Shown piece by piece: positions 33,707-43,235 of a DNA stretch of 64,000 nucleotides (the first letter of the stretch is position 1; the number at the start of each line of letters is the position of its first letter). Source of the stretch: Hyphomicrobiaceae bacterium UBA7697 (lineage in GTDB: Bacteria > Pseudomonadota > Alphaproteobacteria > Rhizobiales > Methyloligellaceae); contig DLGJ01000005.1 of assembly GCA_002482645.1 (NCBI GenBank), positions 146,730 to 210,729 of the forward strand, written 5' to 3'. The position numbers and the translations under genes are program-made. Below the pieces are notes generated by a model that worked only from the letters and a program-made list of their open reading frames with translations, ran no database searches and was not told the origin of the DNA.

Positions 33707-33925
33707 ATGGATCTGCTGACCGTTTTCGGTCTCGTGGCGGTCACGGCCATGCTGGCCACCTATGCCCTCGAGGAGCGTAGCCCCTGGTTCGTCTTGGCTT
33801 TCGCGCTCGCTTGCCTGCTTGGGTCGGCCTATGGATTTCTCCAGGGCGCATGGCCGTTCGGCGTGCTGGAGGCCGTGTGGGCGGGGGTCGCGTTTCACCG
33901 CTGGCGCCGCCGGAGCGGACGGTAA
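33707..33925 (+). CDS. small membrane protein, 72 aa
   Basis: A 72-residue hydrophobic protein with two to three membrane helices (MDLLTVFGLVAVTAMLATYALEERSPWFVL, then ALACLLGSAYGFLQGAWPFGVLEAVWAGVAFHRW, which includes a conserved-looking SAYGFLQGAWPFGxxEAxWA). It ends Arg-rich. It resembles unnamed small membrane proteins found in many Hyphomicrobiales. Spacing to lapA is nine bases, and trpF follows after 107 bases. Function unknown. Confidence 0.7.
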   Translation: MDLLTVFGLVAVTAMLATYALEERSPWFVLAFALACLLGSAYGFLQGAWPFGVLEAVWAGVAFHRWRRRSGR

Positions 33926-34032
33926 CGCCAATGTTGCAGTGCGATGGACTTAAGCGCCCGGATTTCATAGGGTGAGCGCCGCTCGCGCCGTGCGGGCCAG
34001 CAACACTGAGCCAGAGTTTTCCGAGAGCCTCC

Positions 34033-34692
34033 GTGACGGTCGATGTCAAAATCTGTGGCGTGCGGACGCCTGCCATTCTCGACGCTGCGGTCGCCGCCGG
34101 CGCCGGTTTCGTTGGCCTCGTGTTCTTCGAAAAGAGTCCGCGCAATCTGACTGTCGCCGATGCCCGCGCCTTGGCCGCTTCGGCACGCGGACGCGTCAAG
34201 ACCGTTGCCGTCTTGGTGAACCCAGACGACGCGCTGGTCGATCTGATCTCGGCCGAGGTCCAGCCGGATGTCTTGCAGCTTCACGGGTCGGAGGCGCCCG
34301 AGCGTGTCGCCGCGATCAAGCAGCGCACGGGCCGGCCGATCTTCAAGGCGATCCCGGTCTTCGACGCGGCGGACGTGGCGGGCGCGTCGCGCTATACGGG
34401 GTATGCGGATCAGATTCTGTTCGATGCGAAGGCCCCCGCCGGTTCCGGCTTGCCTGGAGGAAACGGCATCAGCTTCGACTGGCGCATCCTCGATGCCGCG
34501 GACGCGCCGTTTGCCGTTTCCGGCGGGCTCGACCCGGACAACGTCGCCGAGGCGATCCGGTTGTCCGGTGCGGCGCTGGTCGATGTGTCCTCCGGGGTCG
34601 AGACGGCGCCTGGCATCAAGGACGAAGGGCTGATCTCGAAGTTCGTTCACGCGGCGCGCAGCGCCCCACAACAGCACAAAAAGGCATCCTAA
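34033..34692 (+). CDS. trpF: phosphoribosylanthranilate isomerase
   Basis: Converts N-(5'-phosphoribosyl)anthranilate to the carboxyphenylamino-deoxyribulose phosphate in tryptophan synthesis. The 219-residue TIM barrel starts VKICGVRTPAIL (catalytic Cys), contains VGLVFFEKSPRNL, LQLHGSEAPERV and the phosphate-binding end FAVSGGLDPDNVAEAI. The start is a GTG at 34033. It is followed by trpB and trpA in one operon, as is typical; trpEGDC lie elsewhere. Confidence 0.95.
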   Translation: MTVDVKICGVRTPAILDAAVAAGAGFVGLVFFEKSPRNLTVADARALAASARGRVKTVAVLVNPDDALVDLISAEVQPDVLQLHGSEAPERVAAIKQRTGRPIFKAIPVFDAADVAGASRYTGYADQILFDAKAPAGSGLPGGNGISFDWRILDAADAPFAVSGGLDPDNVAEAIRLSGAALVDVSSGVETAPGIKDEGLISKFVHAARSAPQQHKKAS

Positions 34693-34698
34693 CGACCG

Positions 34699-35916
34699 AT
34701 GACCGAGCCATTGAATACCTATCGCGGCGGCCCCGACGAGCGTGGCCATTTCGGCCTTTTCGGCGGCCGCTACGTGGCCGAAACGCTCATGCCGCTGATC
34801 CTCGATCTGGAGCGTGCCTATAACGCGGCGAAAGAGGACCCGTCCTTTCAGGCCGAGCTCGATTCGCTGAACGCGCATTATTCAGGACGGCCGAGCCCGC
34901 TCTACTTCGCCGAGCGTCTCACCGAGCATCTCGGCGGTGCCAAGATCTATTTCAAACGCGACGAGCTCAACCACACGGGCTCGCACAAGATCAACAATTG
35001 TCTCGGGCAGATTCAACTCGCCCGCCGCATGGGCAAGACGCGCATCATCGCCGAGACGGGCGCCGGTCAGCACGGCGTGGCGGTGGCGACGGTGGCCGCG
35101 CGCTTCGGCCTTCCGTGCGAGATCTATATGGGCGCCACCGATATCGAACGGCAGAAGCCGAACGTGTTCCGCATGCGTCTGCTCGGCGCCAAGGTCAATC
35201 CGGTCACGTCGGGTTCGGGCACGCTGAAGGATGCCATGAACGATGCCTTGCGCGACTGGGTCGCGAACGTGCACGACACGTTCTACATCATCGGAACCGT
35301 GGCCGGTCCGCATCCGTACCCGGCCATGGTGCGCGACTTCCAGTCGGTGATCGGCAAGGAAGTGCGCGAACAGATGATGGAGCGCGAAGGGCGCCTTCCG
35401 GACACGCTGGTGGCGTGCATCGGCGGCGGTTCCAACGCCATGGGGCTCTTCCATCCGTTCCTCGACGACCGGTCCGTGGCGATCTACGGCGTCGAAGCCG
35501 GCGGACACGGCATCGACGTTCCGAACGGCCACGCCGCGTCCATGACGGGCGGACAGCCGGGCGTGCTGCATGGCAATCGCACCTATTTGCTGCAGAACGA
35601 CGACGGACAAATCCTGGAGGGCCACTCCATCTCCGCGGGGCTCGACTATCCGGGCGTCGGCCCCGAGCATGCCTGGCTCAGGGACTCCGGCCGTGTCACC
35701 TATGTGGCGGTGACCGATAGGGAAGCGCTTGAGGCCTTCCAGCTCTGCACCAAGCTCGAAGGCATCATCCCGGCGCTCGAGCCGTCCCATGCGCTGGCCT
35801 ATGTCCGCAAGCTCGCGCCCGCACTGCCGAAGGACAATTTGTTGGTCATGAATATGTGCGGCCGCGGCGACAAGGACATCTTCGCCGTCGCCGAACACCT
35901 CTCGATGGAAATGTAG
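34699..35916 (+). CDS. trpB: tryptophan synthase beta subunit
   Basis: PLP-dependent enzyme that condenses indole with serine. The 405-residue protein has the PLP Lys in LNHTGSHKINNCLGQ, the glycine loop CIGGGSNAMG and the substrate Asp/Glu region GRYVAETLMPLI near the N-terminus. It works as an alpha2-beta2 complex with TrpA, whose gene starts two bases after this stop. The spacing to trpF is only six bases. Confidence 0.98.
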   Translation: MTEPLNTYRGGPDERGHFGLFGGRYVAETLMPLILDLERAYNAAKEDPSFQAELDSLNAHYSGRPSPLYFAERLTEHLGGAKIYFKRDELNHTGSHKINNCLGQIQLARRMGKTRIIAETGAGQHGVAVATVAARFGLPCEIYMGATDIERQKPNVFRMRLLGAKVNPVTSGSGTLKDAMNDALRDWVANVHDTFYIIGTVAGPHPYPAMVRDFQSVIGKEVREQMMEREGRLPDTLVACIGGGSNAMGLFHPFLDDRSVAIYGVEAGGHGIDVPNGHAASMTGGQPGVLHGNRTYLLQNDDGQILEGHSISAGLDYPGVGPEHAWLRDSGRVTYVAVTDREALEAFQLCTKLEGIIPALEPSHALAYVRKLAPALPKDNLLVMNMCGRGDKDIFAVAEHLSMEM

Positions 35917-35918
35917 CG

Positions 35919-36755
35919 ATGACGAGGATCGATCAGACATTCGCACGGTTGAAGGCGGAAGGGCGCGGCGGTCTCGTCACGTTCATCACGGCGGGCGATC
36001 CCGACTACGAGACGTCGCTGTCCATGTTGAGGGGATTGCCGGCGGCGGGCGCCGACATCATCGAACTCGGCATGCCGTTTTCCGATCCCATGGCGGACGG
36101 TCCAGCCATCCAAGCGTCGTCGCTGCGCGCCCTGAAGGCGGGGCAGACCATGAAAAAGACGCTCTCCATGGTTAGGGAGTTCCGCAAGGAAGATCAGGTC
36201 ACGCCGGTTGTGCTGATGGGGTATTACAACCCGATATACGTCTACGCCGTCGATCGCTTCGTCGCGGACGCGAGCGAGGCCGGTGCCGACGGTTTGATCA
36301 TCGTCGACTTGCCGCCCGAGGAAGACGAGGAGCTTCGTCCCGCGGCGGTGGAGAAGGGTTTGAACCTCATTCGCTTGGCGACGCCCACGACGGACGAGGC
36401 CCGGCTTCCCGCCGTGCTCGCGAATACGTCGGGCTTTGTCTATTATGTGTCGATCGCCGGGATCACGGGAACGGCGGCGCCCGACGTAACGTCGGTTGGG
36501 GCGCATGTTGAACGGATCAAGGCCCGTACCGATCTTCCCATTGCCATCGGCTTTGGGGTGAAGAGCCAGGAGCAGGTGCGCGATCTGGCCGCCGTGGCCG
36601 AAGGCGTCGTGGTCGGGTCGGCCTTGGTATCGGCCATTGCCGGCACGCTCGACGAGGATGGGCGCGCGACCGCGGAGACGGAACCGAAGCTTCTGGGGCT
36701 CGTGCAATATCTCGCCGAGCCCTTGCGCCAGCGTGCCGAGGCTTCGGCGATCTAG
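35919..36755 (+). CDS. trpA: tryptophan synthase alpha subunit
   Basis: Cleaves indole-3-glycerol phosphate and channels indole to TrpB. The 278-residue TIM barrel has FITAGDPDYETSL, the catalytic Glu in DIIELGMPFSDPMADGPAIQ, the catalytic Asp in LIIVDLPPEE, and phosphate-binding IGFGVKSQEQ. The frame is open into trpB, but homology begins at MTRIDQTFARLK (35919), immediately after the trpB stop, so initiation is coupled. Confidence 0.97.
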   Translation: MTRIDQTFARLKAEGRGGLVTFITAGDPDYETSLSMLRGLPAAGADIIELGMPFSDPMADGPAIQASSLRALKAGQTMKKTLSMVREFRKEDQVTPVVLMGYYNPIYVYAVDRFVADASEAGADGLIIVDLPPEEDEELRPAAVEKGLNLIRLATPTTDEARLPAVLANTSGFVYYVSIAGITGTAAPDVTSVGAHVERIKARTDLPIAIGFGVKSQEQVRDLAAVAEGVVVGSALVSAIAGTLDEDGRATAETEPKLLGLVQYLAEPLRQRAEASAI

Positions 36756-36783
36756 AACGGAAGCAGCGTAGAGAGTTGGACCG

Positions 36784-37848
36784 GTGAACTGGATCAATAG
36801 CGTCGTCAGACCGAAAATCCGCAGCTTCCTTCGCAAGAAGGACATGCCGGACAATCTCTGGGTCAAATGCCCCGAGACCGGGCAGATGATCTATTACAAG
36901 GATCTCGAGGCTAACCAGTTCGTCGTCCCCGGTTCGAACTTCCATATGCGAATGACTGGACCGGCGCGGCTGAAAGCGCTGTTCGACGACGGCAAATACG
37001 CGGCTCTGCACCTCCCGGACGTTCCCCACGACCCGCTGAAGTTCCGCGACGAGCGCCGCTACTCCGAACGTCTGAAGGACGCCCGCGGCAAGACCGGATT
37101 GAACGACGCGATTCATTCCGGCATCGGCAAGCTGCACGGCGACACGGTCGTGGCCGCGGTTCAAGATTTCGACTTCATGGGCGGCTCGCTCGGCACGGGT
37201 GCGGGCGAAGCCGTGATCTCGTCCATGCGCGCGGCGCTGGTCCGCAACGCGCCGTTCATTCTGTTCGCCGCCTCGGGCGGGGCGCGCATGCAGGAAGGCA
37301 TTCTGTCGCTGATGCAGATGCCCCGGACGACCGTGGCCGTCGAGGAACTGCGCGAAGCGAACCTTCCCTACATCGTCGTGCTGACCAATCCCACCACGGG
37401 CGGCGTGACGGCCTCGTATGCCATGCTCGGAGACATCCATATCGCCGAACCTGGTGCGCTGATCGGTTTCGCGGGCCCGCGTGTGATCGAACAGACCATC
37501 CGCGAGCAATTGCCGCCGGGCTTCCAGCGTGCCGAGTACCTGCTCGAACACGGCATGGTGGACATGGTGGTCCACCGGCACGAATTGCGCGGCACGCTGG
37601 CGCGCTTGTGCAATCTGCTTCTGCATCGCCGCCTCGGGGCCGCCGCCGAGGACGAGGTGAGGGCTCTGGCGCATCATCCCGCGGAGCACGCCGATGGGGC
37701 GCAACCGGCCGAAGGCAACGCCGGCGGGGGCGCGAACCATAAGGGCAACGGCCTCGCCGTAAGTCACGACGAAGAGCCGGAAGCGGACGAGGTCTTGACG
37801 AACGCCCCCGGCAATGGCGCTAATCAACAGACATCTCACAATGCCTGA
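36784..37848 (+). CDS. accD: acetyl-CoA carboxylase carboxyltransferase subunit beta
   Basis: The beta chain of the carboxyltransferase that makes malonyl-CoA for fatty acid synthesis. The 354-residue protein starts at a GTG (MNWINSVVRPKIRSFL). It contains the ASGGARMQEGILSLMQM and TNPTTGGVTASYAMLGD carboxyl-CoA-binding segments. The N-terminal zinc ribbon is degenerate: only the Cys of VKCPETGQM remains of the usual four, an alphaproteobacterial trait. A C-terminal extension of about 60 residues, rich in Gly, Asn, Ala and Glu, follows the core and is probably disordered. Confidence 0.96.
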   Translation: MNWINSVVRPKIRSFLRKKDMPDNLWVKCPETGQMIYYKDLEANQFVVPGSNFHMRMTGPARLKALFDDGKYAALHLPDVPHDPLKFRDERRYSERLKDARGKTGLNDAIHSGIGKLHGDTVVAAVQDFDFMGGSLGTGAGEAVISSMRAALVRNAPFILFAASGGARMQEGILSLMQMPRTTVAVEELREANLPYIVVLTNPTTGGVTASYAMLGDIHIAEPGALIGFAGPRVIEQTIREQLPPGFQRAEYLLEHGMVDMVVHRHELRGTLARLCNLLLHRRLGAAAEDEVRALAHHPAEHADGAQPAEGNAGGGANHKGNGLAVSHDEEPEADEVLTNAPGNGANQQTSHNA

Positions 37849-37984
37849 GTCGTCTTGGTCCGGTCCCCGGATGGAGACGGCCTAAGCCAGGCACCCGGAG
37901 CAAGGTTCCGTCGAGAAGGCTCATTGAGGATTGAACACTCTCCCCGATAGCGCCGGAGGTGCGTCGACGGACCCGTCCGAGGTC

Positions 37985-39283
37985 ATGAGCACGACGCTCC
38001 TTGAACGGCTGAAGTCGCTTCATCCGCAGTCGATCGATTTGTCTCTAGGCCGGATCGAGACGCTTCTCGCGCGCCTCGGCAACCCGCAAGACAAGCTGCC
38101 TCCCGTGGTGCATATCGCGGGCACCAACGGCAAGGGTTCGACGCTCGCGTTCGTGCGGGCGATCGCGCACGCCCTCGGCAAAGGGGTGCATGTCTATACG
38201 TCGCCCCATCTGGTGGACTTTCACGAGCGGATCGTCTTGGCCGGACCGCATGGCGGCGCGCCGATCAGCGAGGACAGGCTGGTCGATTGTCTGGAGCGTG
38301 CGGAGGCCGCCAATGGCGGCGCGCTGATCACGCTGTTCGAGATCACCACGGCCGCGGGCTTTCTCGCTTTCGCCGAAGCGCCGGCCGATCTCCTATTACT
38401 GGAGACAGGTCTTGGCGGACGCCTCGACGCTACGAATATGGTCAAGAAGCCGGCGCTCACGATCATCACGCCGATCGCCATCGATCACGTGTCGTTCCTC
38501 GGCGAAACGCTGGCCAAGATCGCGGGCGAAAAGGCCGGCATCTTGAAGCCGGGCGTTCCCTGCATCGTGGGGCGGCAGGAGACCGAGGCGCTGGACGTGA
38601 TCGAAGCGCGCGCGGCGGAGATCGGCGCGCCGCTGCATCTGGCCGGACGCGATTTCGATGCCTACGAGCAGCAGGGGCGTCTCGTATTCCAGACGGCATC
38701 GCGGCTGCTCGATCTGCCGCTGCCGCGTCTGTCCGGCCGGCACCAGATCGACAATGCGGGCATGGCCATTGCCGGGGCCAGCGTCATTTTCGGCGATGAA
38801 CTTGCACAGAGCGCGCTGGAGGATGGCCTCGTCAGCGCACGCTGGCCGGCGCGCCTGGACCGTCTACCCTTGGGCGCGCTTCACGCCTATGTCAGCGAGG
38901 GTACGGAGATTTGGCTCGATGGCGGCCATAACGAGGCCGGCGGACGCGCCGTGGCCAACGCGCTGGCGGAACTCGACGAGCGCGTCCCGCGCCCCGTGCA
39001 TGTCATTTGGGGCATGATGGACACCAAGGATGCGCAGCGCTTCATCGCGCCCTTCAAAGGTCTCGTGGAGCGCATCTACACCGTGCCGATCCCCGGCGAG
39101 CCGAACGCCTTCGACGCCGGGCCGCTGGCGGACGTCGCGCGTTCGGAGGGATTCGAAGCGATTCCGGCGAGCAGCGTGCAAGAAGCGCTGCTGCGGTCCA
39201 CTTCGGGCCGCGCGCCCGCGCGCGTTCTCATCTGCGGCTCGCTCTATCTCGCGGGCCACGTCCTCAAACTGCACGCGGGCTGA
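37985..39283 (+). CDS. folC: bifunctional folylpolyglutamate synthase/dihydrofolate synthase
   Basis: Adds glutamate to dihydropteroate and to folates. The protein has the P-loop GTNGKGST, the SPHLVDFHERI segment and an Asp/His-rich Mur-ligase-like centre (TIITPIAIDHVSFLG), then the C-terminal Mur-ligase domain with DGGHNEAGGRA. The start is uncertain: the ATG at 37985 (432 residues) is near GAGG, and a TTG at 37931 would add 18 residues and has AAGG at a workable distance. It ends the trp-accD-folC run and converges on trxA with 15 bases between stops. Confidence 0.92.
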   Translation: MSTTLLERLKSLHPQSIDLSLGRIETLLARLGNPQDKLPPVVHIAGTNGKGSTLAFVRAIAHALGKGVHVYTSPHLVDFHERIVLAGPHGGAPISEDRLVDCLERAEAANGGALITLFEITTAAGFLAFAEAPADLLLLETGLGGRLDATNMVKKPALTIITPIAIDHVSFLGETLAKIAGEKAGILKPGVPCIVGRQETEALDVIEARAAEIGAPLHLAGRDFDAYEQQGRLVFQTASRLLDLPLPRLSGRHQIDNAGMAIAGASVIFGDELAQSALEDGLVSARWPARLDRLPLGALHAYVSEGTEIWLDGGHNEAGGRAVANALAELDERVPRPVHVIWGMMDTKDAQRFIAPFKGLVERIYTVPIPGEPNAFDAGPLADVARSEGFEAIPASSVQEALLRSTSGRAPARVLICGSLYLAGHVLKLHAG

Positions 39284-39298
39284 GGCTGGGAAACCGGC

Positions 39299-39631
39299 TT
39301 AGGCTACGCCGTCGACCGCGCCGCCGATCCAGGCCGCGAGGTGGTTCTTGGGATAGGCGCCGCGGAGCGTATCCACCACTTGCCCGTCCTTGAACAGGAT
39401 CAGCGTGGGAATGGCCCGCACATTGTAGGTCGCCGGCGCGCCCGGATTCTCGTCGATATTGAGCTTGGTGATCTTCACCTTGCCGGAGAGGTCCTGGGCG
39501 ATCTCTTCGAGCGCGGGTGCGATCTGGCGGCAAGGCCCGCACCATTCGGCCCAAAAGTCCACCACTACCGGGGTCGAGGATTTCAGCACCTCGGCTTCGA
39601 ATGTGTCGTCTGAAATCTTCTCGGTCGCCAT
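39299..39631 (-). CDS. trxA: thioredoxin
   Basis: A 110-residue cytoplasmic disulfide reductase with the active site WAEWCGPCR, the cis-Pro in RAIPTLILF and the usual length. The ATG at 39631 has AAGGAGAGA upstream; the frame upstream to 39736 is not homologous. It is the last gene after addB-addA on the minus strand, a standard Hyphomicrobiales order. Confidence 0.97.
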   Translation of the reverse strand: MATEKISDDTFEAEVLKSSTPVVVDFWAEWCGPCRQIAPALEEIAQDLSGKVKITKLNIDENPGAPATYNVRAIPTLILFKDGQVVDTLRGAYPKNHLAAWIGGAVDGVA

Positions 39632-39695
39632 CGATCGTCTCTCCTTGTCGCCGGGCAGGTCGAATCCTGCCCGGATCGGTCTCTTGCACCGGAAC

Positions 39696-42600
39696 CTAGG
39701 TATGCCCTTCTGTCGCGTCAAGGCTGCCTTGCGCACTCAAGATGTCGCGTTCGGCCGCTTCAAGTAGAGCCGAGGAAATTTCCATGAGCCGCGGCCCGTC
39801 GGTCCAAAGGAGCGCCGCGCGGATCGTCTTTCCGGGAAACATTTGCCGCAACGCCAGCCGATAGGCGGCAAGCTGACCGATATAGGCGGGGGCGACTTCC
39901 GATTCCGCGAGAGGCGGCGGTCTGTTGGTCTTGTAGTCGAGGATCAGGAGTCCGTCGCCAAGTACGGCGAGCCGGTCGATCTGCCCTTCCAGATCGAATG
40001 CGCGGTCTCCGGTGCCGATCCGCGCCACGACCGGAACCTCGGCGAGGCTTTCCGGCGCGAAGAGCGGAGCGAAATCTGGATCGCCGGCGATGGCGAGCGA
40101 TTCGGACACGATCTCTTGGCGCGCCGCCGCGGAAAGCATGTCTCCGCGCGCCGTCACGAACGCCTCCGCCGCCCGGCGTCGATCCTCCGGGGCCACCTGC
40201 GGCAGATGCTGCAGAAGCGCATGGATGAGGCGTCCCCGCACGAAACGCATGTTTTCGGCCAATGCGCCCGGTCCCAAAGCGGGTTGTTCGGGGCCGAACG
40301 GACTCTCGCCGCTTGCGTTCGCCGCAAGGCGCGACGGAGACAACCTCGCCCCGGCGCGCTCCTCGGGCGCGGGCGTCTGCGCCCACTCCGGCAGCGGGGC
40401 GACCGTTCGCGTCTCTCGTGTCTCTTTGCCGCCGCGCGGCTCCTTCGCCTGCGGACACGCCATCCGGGAGACCGGTCGGCCTTCGAAGTCCTCGCCCGGC
40501 GTTAGATGGCCGCGCAGGCCCCGCTCGATCAGATCGTACCAGCACCCGTCGTTCCGCGCCTGGACGCCCTGCCAGCCGCACACATAGAGCCGGTCCTCCG
40601 CCCGTGTCATGGCCACATAGAGCAGCCGCCGGTACTCCTCGTCCCCGGCACGTGCCATGGCGGCCTTGGTATCGGCGAGGCCCGGGACGCCGGAATGGCC
40701 GGAAGGCGGCCAGAACAGATGATGGGTGTCGTCCGGCGCGCCGTCCCGGCGCGGCGTGAGGTAGATCTGCGGTCCTTGGCTGCGCGGCACCGAGCAGGTG
40801 TCGGGCATGATGACGATCCGGGCCTGCAGGCCCTTCGCTCCATGCACGGTCATGATCCGCACCTCGTCGCGGTCCTGGTCCATGTCGCGCTTTACGTCGA
40901 TGTCGCCCTCGCGCAGCGCGGCGATGAAACCCTGCAGCGACGGCGCGGCCTCGCGGTCGTAGGCGAGCGCCGCATCGAGAAATTCGTCGATCGCTTCGGC
41001 TGCTTCGGGCCCGAGCCGCGACAGCATGCGTTTGCGCATGCGCATGGCGTTGTTGCCGAGCAAGGCCGTATAGAACTCGTAAGGCGGCAACATATCGGCT
41101 TGGCCGAGCCAGGCACGCAATTGCGCCGCTGCTTCCTCATATCGGGGATCGCGTTCGGCCTCCGCATGCAGGACGGCCCAGAGAGAGCCTTTGCGCCCAT
41201 GGGCCAGATCGAACAGCGCGTCCTCGTCGAGCCCGAACAGCGGGCTTCGGAGCACGACCGCGAGCGCAAGGTCGTCTTCGGGCATCAGCAGCACGTCGGC
41301 AAGGGCCATGAGGTCCTGCACCGCCACTTGCTCCAACAGCCGCATGCGGTCCGCGCCTGCGACGGGAATACCCGCCCGTTTCAACGCGCGGATCATCGGT
41401 GCGGTGAACGGCGCGCGCCGCCGCACCAGGATGAGGACGTCGCCGGCGCGGACCGGGCGTCCTTGCGACTCCAAAATCTCTCCGTCACGCAGCCAATGAT
41501 GGATCTGCTTGGCGATGCGCTGGCACAGCGCTTCGAGTGCATCGGCGCCGCTCTCGTCTTCGTTCCAGGGTTCGAACGGAGCGCTCGGTTCCGCCTGCTC
41601 CGTCTCTTCGACCTTCCAGAGCTCGACGAGGCCTGCCTCTCCTTGACGCGAGGCATGGTGCTGGATGATCGCGCCGTCCTGAAACGTGAGACCGCGCGCC
41701 GCATCGTCTTGCGCGAAGACGAGGTCCACCGCTTCGAGTATGGGAACGGTCGAGCGGAACGATACGTTGAGGGGCACTTCGTGCCATCGCATCTCCGCGC
41801 CGCGCGCGATGCCGCGAAACCTGCGTCCCGTCTCGCCGAAGCGGACGGGGTTGGCACCTTGGAAACTGTAGATCGACTGCTTTTCGTCGCCCACGGCGAA
41901 CAGCGTGCGTGGTTGTTCCCGCGCGCCGGCACCGGCGAAAAACTCCGCCGCCAGCGCGTCGACGATCGCCCATTGCTCGGGGTTCGTGTCTTGGGCCTCG
42001 TCGACCAGGATGTGATCGACACCGCCGTCGATCTTGTAGAGCACCCACGCGGCCGCGCTGCTTTGCGATAGGAGCGAGAGGGTCTTGACGATCAAGTCGT
42101 CATAGTCGAGCGCCGCCTCGCGGCGCTTCCGTGCGTCGTAGGCGGCGTCGACCGCAGCGGTGAACGCGAGGACCGAACCACTCGCCTCCGCGACCCGCAG
42201 ATGGCCGAGATCGGTTTCGATGCGCGCGAACGCTAGCTTGGCGTCGTCGAGCATGACGGCGATGTCCGGTACATTGTCGCGCACGGCTTTCGTGATGAGC
42301 TGAGCGCGCGGCTCGCCCTTCTGCGTCAAGAAGAGCGTCTTGAGCGCGGCCGCGCGCGCGTGTCCCGAATATTTGCGCGCATCGCGCAAGGTTGCTTCGG
42401 CCTTTGAGTCGGTCTTCCCCTTTCCGAACTCGGCCAACGCCGCGAGCGCGGCATCGATCCGATCGTCCGGGAGCACATTTGCTTGCGCGGCGAGGAGCGA
42501 TTGTTCGTCGCGGCCGGCAACACCGAGAAAGTCCTTCAAGGCTTCCGCCTCGGCCGCGGGCCATTTGGCGGAGCTTCTCGGGAGCCCGTGGCGTTGGGCG

Positions 42601-43235
42601 ATCCGCGCGAGTTCCGCGCGCTTCGCCAGGATCTCACCCACGATCTCACGGAACCGGTCCTCGTCGGTTAGCGCGACGATCTTGGAGAGCGCGACGCCGA
42701 GGGTACTTTCGGGGTCGGACGCCGCCTCCGTGGCGACCGCATCGAAGGCCTCGTTTCGGTAGCGCGCGGCGCTCGGTTCATCGAGCACGGTGAAGTGCGG
42801 CGTGACCCCGGCCTCCAACGGGAAGCGTTGAAGCAACCGTTCGCAGAAGCCGTGGATGGTGTGGATTTTCAACCCGCCCCGGGCTTCGAGCACGCGCGCG
42901 AACAGCCGCCGCGCGGTTTGCATCTCCGTCGCGTTCGGTGCTCTCCGCAACAGGCTCCGCAACGTTTCGCGAAGATCGCCGTCCTCCATCAGCGCCCAGC
43001 CCGACAGAGTCTTCAGCAAGCGGTTCTGCATCTCCGCCGCCGCCGTCTTCGTATAGGTCAGGCAGAGAATGCTTTCGGGCTGCGCATCCGCGAGGAATAG
43101 ACGCAAGATGCGCTTCACGAGGACGGCCGTCTTTCCGGTGCCCGCGTTGGCCGACACCCAGGCGGAGGCATCCGGCTCGGAGGCACGCGCTTGGTTGGCG
43201 TCGGCGATCTCGACGAGCTCGGAGCTGCCGGTCAC
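39696..43235 (-). CDS. addA: double-strand break repair helicase AddA
   Basis: The 1179-residue helicase-nuclease subunit of AddAB, which replaces RecBCD in alphaproteobacteria and resects DNA ends for RecA. It has UvrD/Rep helicase motifs: SANAGTGKTAVLVKRIL (Walker A), LCLTYTKTAAAEM, VDEAQDTNPEQW (Walker B), the segment VGDEKQSIYSFQGA, and RIMTVHGAKGLQA. The C-terminal RecB-like nuclease has the DYKTNRPPP motif. The start is a GTG at 43235 overlapping the addB stop by four bases, with AAGGAG upstream. The open frame continues to 44138 inside addB but is not homologous there. Confidence 0.96.
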   Translation of the reverse strand: MTGSSELVEIADANQARASEPDASAWVSANAGTGKTAVLVKRILRLFLADAQPESILCLTYTKTAAAEMQNRLLKTLSGWALMEDGDLRETLRSLLRRAPNATEMQTARRLFARVLEARGGLKIHTIHGFCERLLQRFPLEAGVTPHFTVLDEPSAARYRNEAFDAVATEAASDPESTLGVALSKIVALTDEDRFREIVGEILAKRAELARIAQRHGLPRSSAKWPAAEAEALKDFLGVAGRDEQSLLAAQANVLPDDRIDAALAALAEFGKGKTDSKAEATLRDARKYSGHARAAALKTLFLTQKGEPRAQLITKAVRDNVPDIAVMLDDAKLAFARIETDLGHLRVAEASGSVLAFTAAVDAAYDARKRREAALDYDDLIVKTLSLLSQSSAAAWVLYKIDGGVDHILVDEAQDTNPEQWAIVDALAAEFFAGAGAREQPRTLFAVGDEKQSIYSFQGANPVRFGETGRRFRGIARGAEMRWHEVPLNVSFRSTVPILEAVDLVFAQDDAARGLTFQDGAIIQHHASRQGEAGLVELWKVEETEQAEPSAPFEPWNEDESGADALEALCQRIAKQIHHWLRDGEILESQGRPVRAGDVLILVRRRAPFTAPMIRALKRAGIPVAGADRMRLLEQVAVQDLMALADVLLMPEDDLALAVVLRSPLFGLDEDALFDLAHGRKGSLWAVLHAEAERDPRYEEAAAQLRAWLGQADMLPPYEFYTALLGNNAMRMRKRMLSRLGPEAAEAIDEFLDAALAYDREAAPSLQGFIAALREGDIDVKRDMDQDRDEVRIMTVHGAKGLQARIVIMPDTCSVPRSQGPQIYLTPRRDGAPDDTHHLFWPPSGHSGVPGLADTKAAMARAGDEEYRRLLYVAMTRAEDRLYVCGWQGVQARNDGCWYDLIERGLRGHLTPGEDFEGRPVSRMACPQAKEPRGGKETRETRTVAPLPEWAQTPAPEERAGARLSPSRLAANASGESPFGPEQPALGPGALAENMRFVRGRLIHALLQHLPQVAPEDRRRAAEAFVTARGDMLSAAARQEIVSESLAIAGDPDFAPLFAPESLAEVPVVARIGTGDRAFDLEGQIDRLAVLGDGLLILDYKTNRPPPLAESEVAPAYIGQLAAYRLALRQMFPGKTIRAALLWTDGPRLMEISSALLEAAERDILSAQGSLDATEGHT

